A stretch of 64,000 nucleotides of DNA. Source: Roseiarcus sp963813195. GTDB lineage: Bacteria > Pseudomonadota > Alphaproteobacteria > Rhizobiales > Beijerinckiaceae. The translations under genes were made by a program, and so were the position numbers. Location of the stretch: positions 13,231 to 77,230 of the forward strand of contig CAWEYC010000010.1 of the NCBI GenBank assembly GCA_963813195.1. The letters run 5' to 3'. Positions 24,439 through 33,466 of this stretch are shown here, one piece after another. Below the pieces are notes generated by a model. The model had not been told where the DNA came from. It saw only the letters and a program-made list of their open reading frames with translations, and did not search any database. Within the stretch, counting starts at the first letter, position 1; each line of letters opens with the position of its first letter.

Positions 24439-24744
24439 ATGGACTTTCTCAGCATCCAAGATCTTCTATCCGTCTCCGGACCGGCTCGCGACCGATTACG
24501 CGACGCCGATGAGGCGATCCGAGCGGCGGTCGTTTTGGCCGCCGTCCCGGACGACGAGGTCAGCGACCCTTTCCTGACGAAGGCCGCGGTCGCATTGCTT
24601 CTTGTCGCCGCGTCGCGCGAAGTTCTCCACAGCGCCGCCGAAACGGACCGCGCGGGTATCTCCTTGAAGTTTCAGGCTTACGCCGCCGACATCTTCACCT
24701 GGGTGGCCCAAGGCGGCGACCGCCGGGCCAAACCCGTCCACTGA
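24439..24744 (+). CDS. Hypothetical protein, 101 aa, behind a CtrA-type box
   Basis: I do not recognise the family. The protein is 101 residues, acidic in its N-terminal half (DRLRDADEAIRAAV), with a central hydrophobic helical stretch TKAAVALLLVAASREVL (about 47-63), then KFQAYAADIFTWVAQ. It has no signal peptide and no clear enzymatic motif; it is probably a small helical cytosolic protein. The ATG is at 24439 with only a weak ribosome-binding site. The upstream CtrA-like site suggests cell-cycle control. It converges on fadJ, with 17 nt between stops. Confidence 0.65.
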   Translation: MDFLSIQDLLSVSGPARDRLRDADEAIRAAVVLAAVPDDEVSDPFLTKAAVALLLVAASREVLHSAAETDRAGISLKFQAYAADIFTWVAQGGDRRAKPVH

Positions 24745-24761
24745 ATAGCGCCTCGCTCGCG

Positions 24762-26969
24762 TTACGCCGCTTGCGCCTTGGCGGCCGCCTTGCCGTAAAA
24801 CGTCTCGCCGCGGCTCGCCATCTCCGCGAGCCCCGCGCTCGGCGCGAAGCGCGGACCGCATTGCGCCGCTAGCTCTTCGGCGCGCGCGACGAACGCCTTG
24901 GCGCCGAGGCCGTCGATCAGGGACAGCACGCCGCCGGTGAAAGGCGCGAAGCCGAAACCGAGGATCGAGCCGACATCGGCCTCGCGCGGGTCGGTGACGA
25001 CGTTCTCCTCCATGCAGCGCGCCGCCTCTAGCGCCTGCGTGAATAGCAACCGGTCCTTCAGGTCGCGCACGCTGATCGCATCGGGGTCGAGCGCCTTGCC
25101 CGCGATCTTCGTCAGGCCGGGCCACAGCGTTTTCGACCCGGCCGCGGGATAATCGTAGAAACCCTTGCCGTTCTTGCGGCCGAGCCGCTGCTCCTTGACG
25201 ACCATCGCCTCCAGCAGCTTCTCCTGCGCGGGGTCGACGGCATTGGCGCCGAGGTCCTTCTTGGTCGCCTGGAGGATCTTCCAGCCGAGGTCGATCGCCA
25301 CTTCGTCGTTGAGGCTGAGCGGCCCGACCGGCATGCCCGCCATCTTGGCGGCGTTCTCGATCATCGCCGGCGGTACGCCCTCCATCAGCATGAGGTGTCC
25401 CTCGCGGATGTAATTGCCGACGCAGCGGTTGGCGAAGAAGCCGCGGCAGTCGTTGACGACGATCGGCGTCTTCTTGATGGCGCGAACGAAGTCGATCGCG
25501 GTCGCCAGCGCCTTCGATCCCGTCTTCGCGCCCATGATGATCTCGACGAGCATCATCTTGTCGACCGGCGAGAAGAAATGGATGCCGATGAAATTCTCCG
25601 GCCTTTGCGAAGTCTCGGCCAGCGAGGAGATCGGCAGCGTCGAGGTGTTGCTGGCGAAGATCACGTCCGGTCCGAGCGCGGCTTGCGCCTTTTCAGTCGC
25701 TTCCCGCTTGACAGCGCGGTCCTCGAACACCGCCTCGACGATGAGATCGCAGCCCTTCAGGTCGGCGTAATCGGCGCTCGGATGGATGCGGGCCAGCAGC
25801 GCGTCGCGATCGGCGCTCTTGGCGCGCCCCTTGGCGATCTGGCTCGAGATCAGCTTCTCCGAATGGGCCTTGCCTTTGTCGGCAGACTCCTGGTCGCGGT
25901 CGATCAGCACGACCTCCAAGCCGGCGCTCGCCGAGACATAGGCGACGCCCGCGCCCATGAAGCCGGCGCCGAGGACGCCGATCTTGCGCAGGTTCGTCGT
26001 GGGCACATCCCGCGGGCGGCGCGCGCCCTTGTTCAGTTCGCCCATCGAGACGAACAGCGAGCGGATCATCGCCGCCGCTTCCTTGGAACGCAGGATCTTG
26101 GCGAAGTAGCGGCTCTCCACCGCCAGCGCCAGATCCATCGGCAGTTGCAGGCCCTCGAACACGCTCGACAGGATCGCCTTGGCCGCGGGATAATTGTCAT
26201 AGGTCTCGCGGCGATAGATCGCATTGGCCGGCGGCCAGATCATCATGCCCTGCGGCGAGAACACCTTGCCCGACGGCGGCCTGAACTTGGGATCGTCCCA
26301 CGGCGCCTTGGCGTTCGGGTTGGCTTTCACCCACTCCTTGGCGCGCGCGACAATCTCGCCAAGCGGCGCGACGTCGTGGATGAGGCCCATCTTCTTGGCC
26401 GCCGCGGGCTTGAGCTGCTCGCCCTTGAACAGCATCTGCAACGCGTCCGGCGTCGCCATCAGCCGCGCGACACGCTGCGTGCCGCCGCCGCCGGGGAAGA
26501 GGCCGACCTTGATCTCGGGTAGGCCGACGCGCGCCTTGTCGCTGTCGGCGACGATGCGGTAGTGGCAGGACAGCGCCAGCTCGAAACCGCCGCCCATGCA
26601 CACGCCGTTGACCGCGGCGGCGAAGGGTTTGCCGCAGGTTTCCAGCTTGCGATAGATGAGGGAAAGCTGACGCGAGCGGTCGGTGAAGAAGCGCATCGCC
26701 GCCTCTTCGCCCTCGGCCTTGGCGACGCGCGCATATTCGCGGCCCATGCCCTGCAGCATGGTGAGGTCGGCGCCGCCGGAGAAGCCTTCCTTGCCGGAGG
26801 TGACGACGGCGCCCTTGATCGCCGCGTCGGCGGCGATCCTATCGACGAGGCCGCTCAGTTCCTCGATCACTTCTGGCGTCAGCACGTTCATCGAACGCTC
26901 GGGCATGTCCCAGGTGATCAGCGCGACGCCGTCGGCGTCGGTTTCGAAACGGAAATTCGTGGGGTTCAT
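24762..26969 (-). CDS. fadJ: Bifunctional enoyl-CoA hydratase/3-hydroxyacyl-CoA dehydrogenase (FadJ type)
   Basis: This 735-residue beta-oxidation enzyme carries out the second and third steps. The N-terminal crotonase domain (about 1-200) has FSGGADL, the AAVNGVCMGGGFELAL oxyanion-hole segment and the IKVGLFPGGGGTQRVARL loop. The NAD-binding domain starts at IGVLGAGFMGAGVAYVSASAG near 331, and the 3-hydroxyacyl-CoA dehydrogenase catalytic text FIGIHFFSPVDKM and FFANRCVGNY follow. Nothing is missing. It is 19 nt downstream of the thiolase gene on the same strand, giving a fadA-fadJ pair that ends convergent with the hypothetical gene at 24439. Confidence 0.95.
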   Translation of the reverse strand: MNPTNFRFETDADGVALITWDMPERSMNVLTPEVIEELSGLVDRIAADAAIKGAVVTSGKEGFSGGADLTMLQGMGREYARVAKAEGEEAAMRFFTDRSRQLSLIYRKLETCGKPFAAAVNGVCMGGGFELALSCHYRIVADSDKARVGLPEIKVGLFPGGGGTQRVARLMATPDALQMLFKGEQLKPAAAKKMGLIHDVAPLGEIVARAKEWVKANPNAKAPWDDPKFRPPSGKVFSPQGMMIWPPANAIYRRETYDNYPAAKAILSSVFEGLQLPMDLALAVESRYFAKILRSKEAAAMIRSLFVSMGELNKGARRPRDVPTTNLRKIGVLGAGFMGAGVAYVSASAGLEVVLIDRDQESADKGKAHSEKLISSQIAKGRAKSADRDALLARIHPSADYADLKGCDLIVEAVFEDRAVKREATEKAQAALGPDVIFASNTSTLPISSLAETSQRPENFIGIHFFSPVDKMMLVEIIMGAKTGSKALATAIDFVRAIKKTPIVVNDCRGFFANRCVGNYIREGHLMLMEGVPPAMIENAAKMAGMPVGPLSLNDEVAIDLGWKILQATKKDLGANAVDPAQEKLLEAMVVKEQRLGRKNGKGFYDYPAAGSKTLWPGLTKIAGKALDPDAISVRDLKDRLLFTQALEAARCMEENVVTDPREADVGSILGFGFAPFTGGVLSLIDGLGAKAFVARAEELAAQCGPRFAPSAGLAEMASRGETFYGKAAAKAQAA

Positions 26970-26988
26970 GACGTTCAGCTCCGTTCGA

Positions 26989-28197
26989 TCAGACGCGTTC
27001 GATGATGGTGGCGGTGCCCATGCCGCCGCCGATGCAGAGGGTGACGAGCGCCGTGCTCTTGCCGGTCCGCTCGAGTTCGTCGAGCGCCGTGCCGAGGATC
27101 ATCGCGCCGGTCGCGCCGAGCGGGTGGCCCATGGCGATCGCGCCGCCGTTGACGTTGACCTTGCTCGGGTCGAGATCGAAAGCTTGCTGGAAGCGCAGCA
27201 CGACGGAAGCGAACGCCTCGTTGATCTCGAAGAGATCGATGTCGGAGATTTTCATTCCCGAACGCGCGAGCACCTTCTTCGTCACGTCGACCGGGCCGGT
27301 CAGCATGATCGCCGGCTCCGAACCGATGTTGGCGAAGGCGCGGATGCGTCCGCGCGGCTTCAGGCCCGCTTTGGCGCCGGCTTGCTTGGAGCCGATCAGC
27401 ACCGCCGCCGCGCCGTCGACAATCCCCGACGAATTGCCCGCGTGATGGACGTGGTTGATGCGCTCGACCTCCGGGTGCGCCTGCACGGCCACCGCGTCGA
27501 AGCCGCCCTGTTCGCCCATCATCACGAACGACGGCTTCAGGCTGGCGAGCGACTGCATGTCGGTCGAGGGCCGCATGTGCTCGTCGCGGTCGAGCAGCGT
27601 CAGGCCGTTGATGTCGCGCACGGGGGTGACGGAATTCTTGAAATGCCCGGCCTGCCAAGCCGCGGCGGCGCGCCGCTGCGATTCGACGGCATAGGCGTCG
27701 ACGTCGTCGCGCGAGAAGCCGTACTTGGTGGCGATGAGGTCGGCCGAGACGCCCTGCGGCATGAAATAGGCGGGGATCGCCAAAGCCGGGTCGACCGGCC
27801 ACGCGCCGCCCGAGGCGCCGATGCCGACGCGGCTCATCGATTCGACGCCGCCGCCGATCGTCAGCTCATGCTGCCCGGCCATCACCTGCGCCGCAGCGAA
27901 ATTGACCGAATCGAGGCCCGAGGCGCAGAAGCGGTTGATCTGCACGCCGGGGACCGAGTCGCCGAAGCCCGCCGCCAGCGCGCCCATGCGGGCGATGTCG
28001 CCGCCGGCCTCGCCGACCGGATCGACGCAGCCCATCACGACGTCGTCGATCGCGCCGGCGTCGAGATGATTGCGCTCCTTGATCGCCTTCAGCGCGGTCG
28101 CGGCGAGATGGAGTGTCGTCGCGGTGTGCAGCGAGCCGTCCGGCTTGCCGCGTCCGCGCGGCGTGCGGACATGATCGTAGATATAGGCTTCGGCCAT
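26989..28197 (-). CDS. fadA: Acetyl-CoA C-acyltransferase (thiolase, FadA type)
   Basis: This thiolase has 402 residues and catalyses the last step of beta-oxidation. The nucleophilic cysteine is in NRFCASGLDSVNFAA near residue 88. The C-terminal active-site text VNGGAIAMGHPLGATGA and TLCIGGGMGTA contain the catalytic His and second Cys. It lies between the GFA gene and fadJ on the same strand. The pair with fadJ indicates the FadAJ trifunctional-like complex rather than a PHB-type acetoacetyl-CoA thiolase. Confidence 0.93.
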   Translation of the reverse strand: MAEAYIYDHVRTPRGRGKPDGSLHTATTLHLAATALKAIKERNHLDAGAIDDVVMGCVDPVGEAGGDIARMGALAAGFGDSVPGVQINRFCASGLDSVNFAAAQVMAGQHELTIGGGVESMSRVGIGASGGAWPVDPALAIPAYFMPQGVSADLIATKYGFSRDDVDAYAVESQRRAAAAWQAGHFKNSVTPVRDINGLTLLDRDEHMRPSTDMQSLASLKPSFVMMGEQGGFDAVAVQAHPEVERINHVHHAGNSSGIVDGAAAVLIGSKQAGAKAGLKPRGRIRAFANIGSEPAIMLTGPVDVTKKVLARSGMKISDIDLFEINEAFASVVLRFQQAFDLDPSKVNVNGGAIAMGHPLGATGAMILGTALDELERTGKSTALVTLCIGGGMGTATIIERV

Positions 28198-28231
28198 GTT
28201 TTGTCTCCCATGCGGCGTCGCCGCCTTCGGT

Positions 28232-28702
28232 TCAAGTCTCGTGATCGGGATGCTGGCGACCGCCGACCGTCGCGATCTTTTTTTGCGTCATCCATTCCGC
28301 AATCGTCTCGGCCGGCAGCGCGAGGGCGCCGTCGAGCCACGGCACCTTCGTCTCGACGCCGAGCTGGCCCCGCGGCGCGATCGCCGAGGGGTCGTCGAGC
28401 GAAGCGATCGTGACGTCGATGTGACCGCCTTGGAGCGGGCGGTAGGTGAGCGGCGTGCCGCAATCCGCGCAGAAGCCGCGCTCGGCAATCGCCGAACTGG
28501 CGAAAGCCTTCGGCGCGCCGCGGGTCCACACGAGGCCGCCGAGAGGAATGCCGGCGAAGGCCATGAAGGGCGCGCCGCCGGCCTTCTGGCACATGCGGCA
28601 GTGACAGATATTGGCGCTCGTCGGCGCGGCCTCGATGCGGTAGCGCACGGCGCCGCACTGGCAGCCGCCAGTCAGATTGAGGCGCGCTGGGTCGGCAAGC
28701 AT
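28232..28702 (-). CDS. GFA family zinc-binding protein
   Basis: This 156-residue protein is of the glutathione-dependent formaldehyde-activating (GFA/CENP-V) fold. The zinc ligands are all present: CQCGAVRY near 16-23, CHCRMCQ near 37-43, and FCADCGTPLTY near 88-98. Members bind zinc and sometimes glutathione; the formaldehyde activity of the name is not established for most of them. It is embedded between acyl-CoA dehydrogenase (35 nt) and thiolase (34 nt) genes on the same strand, so it is co-expressed with beta-oxidation. Its contribution is unknown. Confidence 0.9.
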   Translation of the reverse strand: MLADPARLNLTGGCQCGAVRYRIEAAPTSANICHCRMCQKAGGAPFMAFAGIPLGGLVWTRGAPKAFASSAIAERGFCADCGTPLTYRPLQGGHIDVTIASLDDPSAIAPRGQLGVETKVPWLDGALALPAETIAEWMTQKKIATVGGRQHPDHET

Positions 28703-28737
28703 CGGCTCTTTCCTCCCGGGACGCCCCCGGCGGCGCT

Positions 28738-30528
28738 TCAGAACGCCGCCGCCGGCAACGCCATCAGCGTTTCGGCGCCGCTCGACAGGCGCGCGAGGCG
28801 GGCGCCGGCCTCGGGCAGTACGCGCGCGTTAAAGAACTTGGCGAGCGCGAGCTTGGAGTCAAGCGCTTCGTTGCTGTCGCCGCTCGCTTGCCGCGCCAGC
28901 ACCGCTTTGGCGATGCGCGCCCACATATACGCGAGGGCGGTCAGGCCGAAGAGATGCATGTAATCGTTCGAGGCCGCGCCGGCGTTGTCGGGGTTCCCCA
29001 TCGCGTTTTGCATCAGCCACATCGTCGCCTGCTGCAGGTGCCCGAGCGCCGCCTTGACCGGCGCGAGATAGGGCGCGAGCGTCGCGTTTTCCTTGTTCTC
29101 CGAGAGAAAGCCGGAAATCTCGCCGAAGAAGGCCGTCACCGCGCGGCCGCCATCCTTGGGCAATTTGCGCCCGACGAGATCGAGCGCCTGGATGCCGTTG
29201 GCCCCTTCGTAGATCATGGTGATGCGCGCGTCGCGAACGAACTGCTCCATGCCCCATTCCGCGATATAGCCGTGGCCGCCGAGCACCTGCTGCGCATTGA
29301 CCGCATTGGCGAAGCCAAGGTCGGTGAACACGCCCTTGATGACCGGAGTGAGCAGGCCGATGCGGTCGTCGGCGGCGCGCTTGGCGGCCGCGTCGGGCGA
29401 TTCCAGCGCTTCGTCCTCGGAAAGCGCGACCCAGAGCATCAGAGCGCGCGCCGCTTCGTTAAAGGCGCGGATCTCGAGCAGCATGCGCCTGACGTCGGGA
29501 TGCACGATGAGCGGATCGGCGGGCTTGCTCGGGTCTTTCGCGCCGGTGAGCGAGCGCCCCTGCAGCCGCTCCTTGGCGTATGCGGCGGCGTTCTGATAGG
29601 CGACCTCGGACAGGCTGAGGCCCTGCACGGCGACGCCGAGCCGCGCCCCGTTCATCATCACGAACATCGCGTTGAGGCCGCGATTCTCCTCGCCGACGAG
29701 CCAGCCCTTGGCGCCGTCGTAGTTGAGCACGCAAGTCGAATTGCCGTGAATGCCCATCTTGTGCTCGATCGAGCCGCAGACCAGTCCATTGCGCTCGCCG
29801 AGCGATCCGTCGTCCTTGACCAGGACCTTGGGCACGAGAAAGAGCGAAATGCCCTTGGTTCCGGCCGGCGCGCCTTCGATGCGGGCGAGCACGAGATGGA
29901 TGATGTTGTCGGCGAGGTCGTGCTCGCCGGAGGAAATGAAGATCTTCTGGCCGGAGATCGCGAAGGAGCCGTCCGCCTGCCGCACGGCGCGCGTCTTGAT
30001 GAGGCCGAGATCGGTGCCGCATTGCGGCTCGGTCAGGTTCATCGTCCCGGTCCACTCGCCGGTGGTCAACTTTGGCAGATAAGTGCGCTTCAGGGCGTCG
30101 TTGCCGTGGACCTGCAGAGCGGCGGTCGCGCCGTTGGTGAGGCCGGGGTACATCGCGAAGGCGAGATTGGCCGAGATCGTGTACTCGCTGAGCGCGACCG
30201 CGAGAAAATGCGGCAGGCCCTGGCCGCCGTAGGCGGGATCGCCCGCGAGGCCGACCCAGCCGCCCTCGACATACGCCTTGTAGGCCTCCTTGAAGCCCTT
30301 CGGCGTCGCGACCTCGCCGTCGGCGTCGCGCTTGCAGCCTTCCTGATCGCCCGAGCGATTGAGCGGTTGCAGCACTTCCTCGGCGAACTTGCCGCCCTCG
30401 CGCAGCACCGCTTCGACGACGTCGATCGGCGCTTCGGCGAAGCGCGGCAGATTGCCGTAGCGATCGAAGTCGAAAACGTCCTTGAGCAAAAACAGCGTGT
30501 CGTCGACCGGGGCTTTGTAGCTGGGCAT
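28738..30528 (-). CDS. Acyl-CoA dehydrogenase, long form with C-terminal extension (DmdC/FadE-like)
   Basis: This FAD enzyme has 596 residues and catalyses the first step of beta-oxidation. The N-terminal SYKAPVDDTLFLLKDVFD is typical of this long form. The middle domain has MNLTEPQCGTDLGLIKTRA and FISSGEHDL. The helical domain has QVLGGHGYIAEWGMEQFVRD and ITMIYEGANGIQALDLVGR, where the catalytic base Glu lies. The last 110 residues are the extra helical domain found in this subfamily and in DmdC. It heads the minus-strand group acyl-CoA dehydrogenase, GFA, thiolase, fadJ, which together convert acyl-CoA to acetyl-CoA. Confidence 0.93.
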   Translation of the reverse strand: MPSYKAPVDDTLFLLKDVFDFDRYGNLPRFAEAPIDVVEAVLREGGKFAEEVLQPLNRSGDQEGCKRDADGEVATPKGFKEAYKAYVEGGWVGLAGDPAYGGQGLPHFLAVALSEYTISANLAFAMYPGLTNGATAALQVHGNDALKRTYLPKLTTGEWTGTMNLTEPQCGTDLGLIKTRAVRQADGSFAISGQKIFISSGEHDLADNIIHLVLARIEGAPAGTKGISLFLVPKVLVKDDGSLGERNGLVCGSIEHKMGIHGNSTCVLNYDGAKGWLVGEENRGLNAMFVMMNGARLGVAVQGLSLSEVAYQNAAAYAKERLQGRSLTGAKDPSKPADPLIVHPDVRRMLLEIRAFNEAARALMLWVALSEDEALESPDAAAKRAADDRIGLLTPVIKGVFTDLGFANAVNAQQVLGGHGYIAEWGMEQFVRDARITMIYEGANGIQALDLVGRKLPKDGGRAVTAFFGEISGFLSENKENATLAPYLAPVKAALGHLQQATMWLMQNAMGNPDNAGAASNDYMHLFGLTALAYMWARIAKAVLARQASGDSNEALDSKLALAKFFNARVLPEAGARLARLSSGAETLMALPAAAF

Positions 30529-30659
30529 TTCAGGGTCCGCGAGTTATGGAGAGGCGAACTGCGGCAGTCGTCGCAACGGCTGTCGCGGAACATCGTTTAT
30601 ATATGAACCATTGTCGCGCGCGACGCAAGCGGAAATTCAGCAGCCCACGCCCCAGCCGG

Positions 30660-30878
30660 CTAGGCGCGTCGACGATCGAGCCGTTTGAGCACCGCGTCCG
30701 GGTCGGCGTAGGCCTCCTGGAGATCCACGCTCCAATAGCGCAATTCGTCGAGCGGGATGGGGACGCCGGTTACGGCGCAGCGGACGAACGCGCCGGGGCG
30801 GATGACGCGAATATCTCCGTCGAGATATTGAACCTGCGCCTCCGCCGCGGCGGGCGAATGTTTTTCCAGTCTGTTCAT
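30660..30878 (-). CDS. DUF2093 domain-containing protein
   Basis: This 72-residue protein of unknown function is widely conserved in Hyphomicrobiales. From the ATG at 30878 it reads MNRLEKHSPAAAEAQ, then VQYLDGDIRVIRPGAFVRCAV and TGVPIPLDELRYWSVDLQEAY, which is the DUF2093 signature. A start ten codons upstream is possible but is not supported by the family. It has a GGGAAAGAAG ribosome-binding site. The C-terminus is basic (LKRLDRRRA). It stands 131 nt upstream of the acyl-CoA dehydrogenase gene on the same strand. Confidence 0.85.
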   Translation of the reverse strand: MNRLEKHSPAAAEAQVQYLDGDIRVIRPGAFVRCAVTGVPIPLDELRYWSVDLQEAYADPDAVLKRLDRRRA

Positions 30879-31049
30879 AACGCTTCTTTCCCGGCGGCGG
30901 CGAACCAACCAACCAACCGCTTTGCGCCGCGACGCCGACGACTTTGCCTTACGCCGGCGCGAGCCAAAATTCCAGGGTCGCGGCTAGGCGCGCTTGGCGG
31001 CGCGCCTGCGCATTGATACGGTTCGCGCCCGGCTGAAGGCGAGGCGCCT

Positions 31050-31676
31050 ATGATTCCAAGATGTTTGCGACCCTTTATAGCGGTCGCGCTCGCCTCGGCG
31101 AGTTCGGCTCTCGCCTGCGATACGGCGCACAGCGAGGGGCAGGTGGAAAAGATCCTGTTCGTCCGTCATGGCGAGAAGCCGGCCCTCGGTCTCGGGCAAC
31201 TCGATTGCCGCGGCCTCAATCGGGCGCTCGCCCTGCCGAGGGTGATCGCCAAGGCCTATGGCAAGCCGGACGTCATTCTCGCGCCCGATCCCGCGGTGGA
31301 GAAGAAGGACGCGGGCGTCGCCTATGATTACGTCCGGCCGCTCGCGACGATCGAGCCGACCGCGATTTTCTTCGGCCTGCCCGTCGACGCCAATATTGGC
31401 TTTGCCAACGTCGAGGCGCTGCAGGGCGCGCTGGAAGCGCCCGCCAACCGCAAGGCGCTGATCGTCGTCGCCTGGGAGCACAAGCTCATCGATGTCGTCG
31501 TACGAAACCTCCTCGCGGCGCACGGGGGCGGCGGAAGCGCCGCGCCGGCCTGGGCCGACGATGATTTCGACAGCATCGACGTCGTGACGATCGATTGGAG
31601 CGGGCCGAAGGAGCAGGCGATTTTCGAGCGCGCCAGTGAAGGGCTCGACGGCCAGAGCGAAGCCTGCCCGTCCTGA
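31050..31676 (+). CDS. Exported histidine phosphatase family protein
   Basis: This 208-residue protein of the phosphoglycerate-mutase-like superfamily has an N-terminal export signal (MIPRCLRPFIAVALASASSALA). The phosphohistidine motif is present as LFVRHGEKP near 35-43, with the second histidine in VVAWEHKLIDVV near 144. The first Arg-His-Gly triad and the later His are therefore intact. The substrate is unknown; periplasmic members act on phosphate esters. Its stop is 16 nt from the alr stop on the opposite strand. Confidence 0.78.
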   Translation: MIPRCLRPFIAVALASASSALACDTAHSEGQVEKILFVRHGEKPALGLGQLDCRGLNRALALPRVIAKAYGKPDVILAPDPAVEKKDAGVAYDYVRPLATIEPTAIFFGLPVDANIGFANVEALQGALEAPANRKALIVVAWEHKLIDVVVRNLLAAHGGGGSAAPAWADDDFDSIDVVTIDWSGPKEQAIFERASEGLDGQSEACPS

Positions 31677-31692
31677 ACGCCGGCCGGGGTGA

Positions 31693-32823
31693 TCACGCCT
31701 CGACGACGCGCCTGAGGTATCGCGCGCCGAGGCTCGTCAGCACGGTGTAGCCGATCGTTCCCGACGCTGCCGCGAATTCGTCGATGCCGATTTCGGCCCC
31801 CAGGAATCGCGCGAAATCGCCGGGCCCGGCCGCGTTCTCGGGCAGATCGGTGACGTCCGCGATGCACAGATCCATCGACACGCGCCCGACGAGAGGGCAG
31901 CGCCGCCCGGCGACGATCACTTCCGCTCCCGCGCGCTCATCGACCGCGCCCGCGCCGCGCGGCAGGCCGTCGGCGTAGCCGGCGAGCAGGGTCGCAAGGC
32001 GCGTAGGTCGATGCGCCGTCCATTGGCTGTTGTAGCCGCAGGTCTCGCCCGCTTCGATCCATCGCGTCTGCTGGATCGCGATGTCGAGCGTGACGACCGG
32101 CTTCATCGGGTTGGGCGCGCCGGGGGCCGGATTGCCGCCGTAGAGCGCGTACCCCGGCCGTGCGAGTTCGAAGACGGGCCGCGCCGCCAGGAACATTCCC
32201 GAGGAATTGGCGAGCGAGGCGGGAAGCGAGCGAAAGGCGGCGCGCGCCTCTTCGAAGCGGGCGATCTGCACGGCGTTGAGCGGGTCGCCGGACACTTCGG
32301 ACGAGACGAAATGGCTCATCAGCAGATCGGCGCCGCAAGTCCCGCCGCAACGCGCCGTCGCAGTGCGCAAGTCGTCGAGAGAATCGAAGCCGAGGCGGTT
32401 CATGCCGGTGTCGAGATGCAGCGCCGAGGGCGGCGGCGCTGTCTGCGTCGCGGCGAAAGCCGCCCAGCGCGCGAACTCCTTGGCGCTGCCGATCGCCGGC
32501 GCGAGCCGCTGCGCCGCGTAGTCGGCTTGCGGGTCGGCGCCGCTCTGCAGGCCGTTCAGCACATAGAGCCGGGCGTCCGCTTGCGGCAGCGCGGCGCGCG
32601 CTCGGCGCCCTTCGTCGAGATGCGCGACGAAGAACGTGCGGCACCCCGCCGCATAGAGCGCCGGCGCGACGAGCTCGATGCCGAGACCGTAACCGTTCGC
32701 CTTGATGACCGCTGCGCATCGACCGGGCGCGGCGCGCCGCGCCAGGGCGCGCCAATTGTCGGCAAGCGCTGCGAGGTCGATGGCGAGAACCCCGGGGGCG
32801 CCCGAAGGAGACGAAGCGCTCAT
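31693..32823 (-). CDS. alr: Alanine racemase
   Basis: This PLP enzyme makes D-alanine for peptidoglycan. From the ATG at 32823 it has 376 residues. The PLP lysine is in AVIKANGYGLG near 41. The substrate-side histidine/arginine region reads LHLDTGMNRLGFD, and the catalytic tyrosine is in GETCGYNSQW near 265, with VGRVSMDLCIADVTD following. A longer reading frame extends upstream, but the ATG overlaps the preceding gene's stop as ATGA, which supports this start. It is translationally coupled to the pyridoxamine-phosphate-oxidase-like gene. Confidence 0.94.
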   Translation of the reverse strand: MSASSPSGAPGVLAIDLAALADNWRALARRAAPGRCAAVIKANGYGLGIELVAPALYAAGCRTFFVAHLDEGRRARAALPQADARLYVLNGLQSGADPQADYAAQRLAPAIGSAKEFARWAAFAATQTAPPPSALHLDTGMNRLGFDSLDDLRTATARCGGTCGADLLMSHFVSSEVSGDPLNAVQIARFEEARAAFRSLPASLANSSGMFLAARPVFELARPGYALYGGNPAPGAPNPMKPVVTLDIAIQQTRWIEAGETCGYNSQWTAHRPTRLATLLAGYADGLPRGAGAVDERAGAEVIVAGRRCPLVGRVSMDLCIADVTDLPENAAGPGDFARFLGAEIGIDEFAAASGTIGYTVLTSLGARYLRRVVEA

Positions 32824-33365
32824 GCGTCGTGCAGCCCGGTCGGCAGGCCGTCGATCGAAACGCGGTTCTTGCGCTTCTGATATTCGGCGACGCCCTCTTC
32901 GCCCTTGGCGACCCAATTGTCGGTCAAGGTCGAGCGCTCCCGCTCCAGCGTCATCAGCGGCACACCGAAGCCGCAGGCGGTCTGCACCGAATCGATCTCG
33001 ACGACGACGACCTGCCGGGCGCCCGGGAGCGCGTCGAAACGGCCGGCGTGTTCGCGCCAGAGCTCGCTGCCCGGCGCGCCGCAGCGCGCGCGGCCGAAGA
33101 GACGCAGAATCAGCGGATTGCGGGTGAACGAGCAGAACATGATCGTCGCCCGGCCGCCGGCCAGCGCGTGCGCGGCGGTCTCGGCGCCGGACCCCGTGAG
33201 GTCGAGATAGGCGCACAGCCTCGGGCCGAGCACGCGAAATGTGTCGAGCCCTTTGGGCGACAGATTGACCCGGCCCTCCGCCGTCGCGCTGGCGATGAAG
33301 AACATCGGCTGCGCCTCGATGAAGGCGATGAGCTTTTCGTCGAGCGCTTCATGAAATTTGGACAT
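32820..33365 (-). CDS. Pyridoxamine 5'-phosphate oxidase family protein
   Basis: This 181-residue flavin-binding split-barrel protein shows family text in FHEALDEKLIAFIEAQPMFF, VNLSPKGLDTFRVLGP near 33-48, and IMFCSFTRNPLILRLFGRA near 74-92. It is not PdxH; this branch is usually annotated only as a PNPOx-like protein binding FMN or F420. Its stop overlaps the alr start by 4 nt, so the two are coupled. A PLP-related link with Alr is tempting but not supported by any active-site residue I can point to. Confidence 0.85.
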   Translation of the reverse strand: MSKFHEALDEKLIAFIEAQPMFFIASATAEGRVNLSPKGLDTFRVLGPRLCAYLDLTGSGAETAAHALAGGRATIMFCSFTRNPLILRLFGRARCGAPGSELWREHAGRFDALPGARQVVVVEIDSVQTACGFGVPLMTLERERSTLTDNWVAKGEEGVAEYQKRKNRVSIDGLPTGLHDA

Positions 33366-33466
33366 CGATCGACCCCGGAACGCCGCCGCGCCGGTTTGCC
33401 CGGTCGGCGCGCATTTGCTAAAGGCTGCTTCCGAACCCTCTTTATCAGGCCAGCGGAATCCTCGCG

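Noticed and set aside
31693..33216. 507-residue version of alanine racemase
   Set aside because: The extra N-terminus reads through the overlapping pyridoxamine-phosphate-oxidase-like gene in another frame. The ATG at 32823 in an ATGA overlap gives the normal length.
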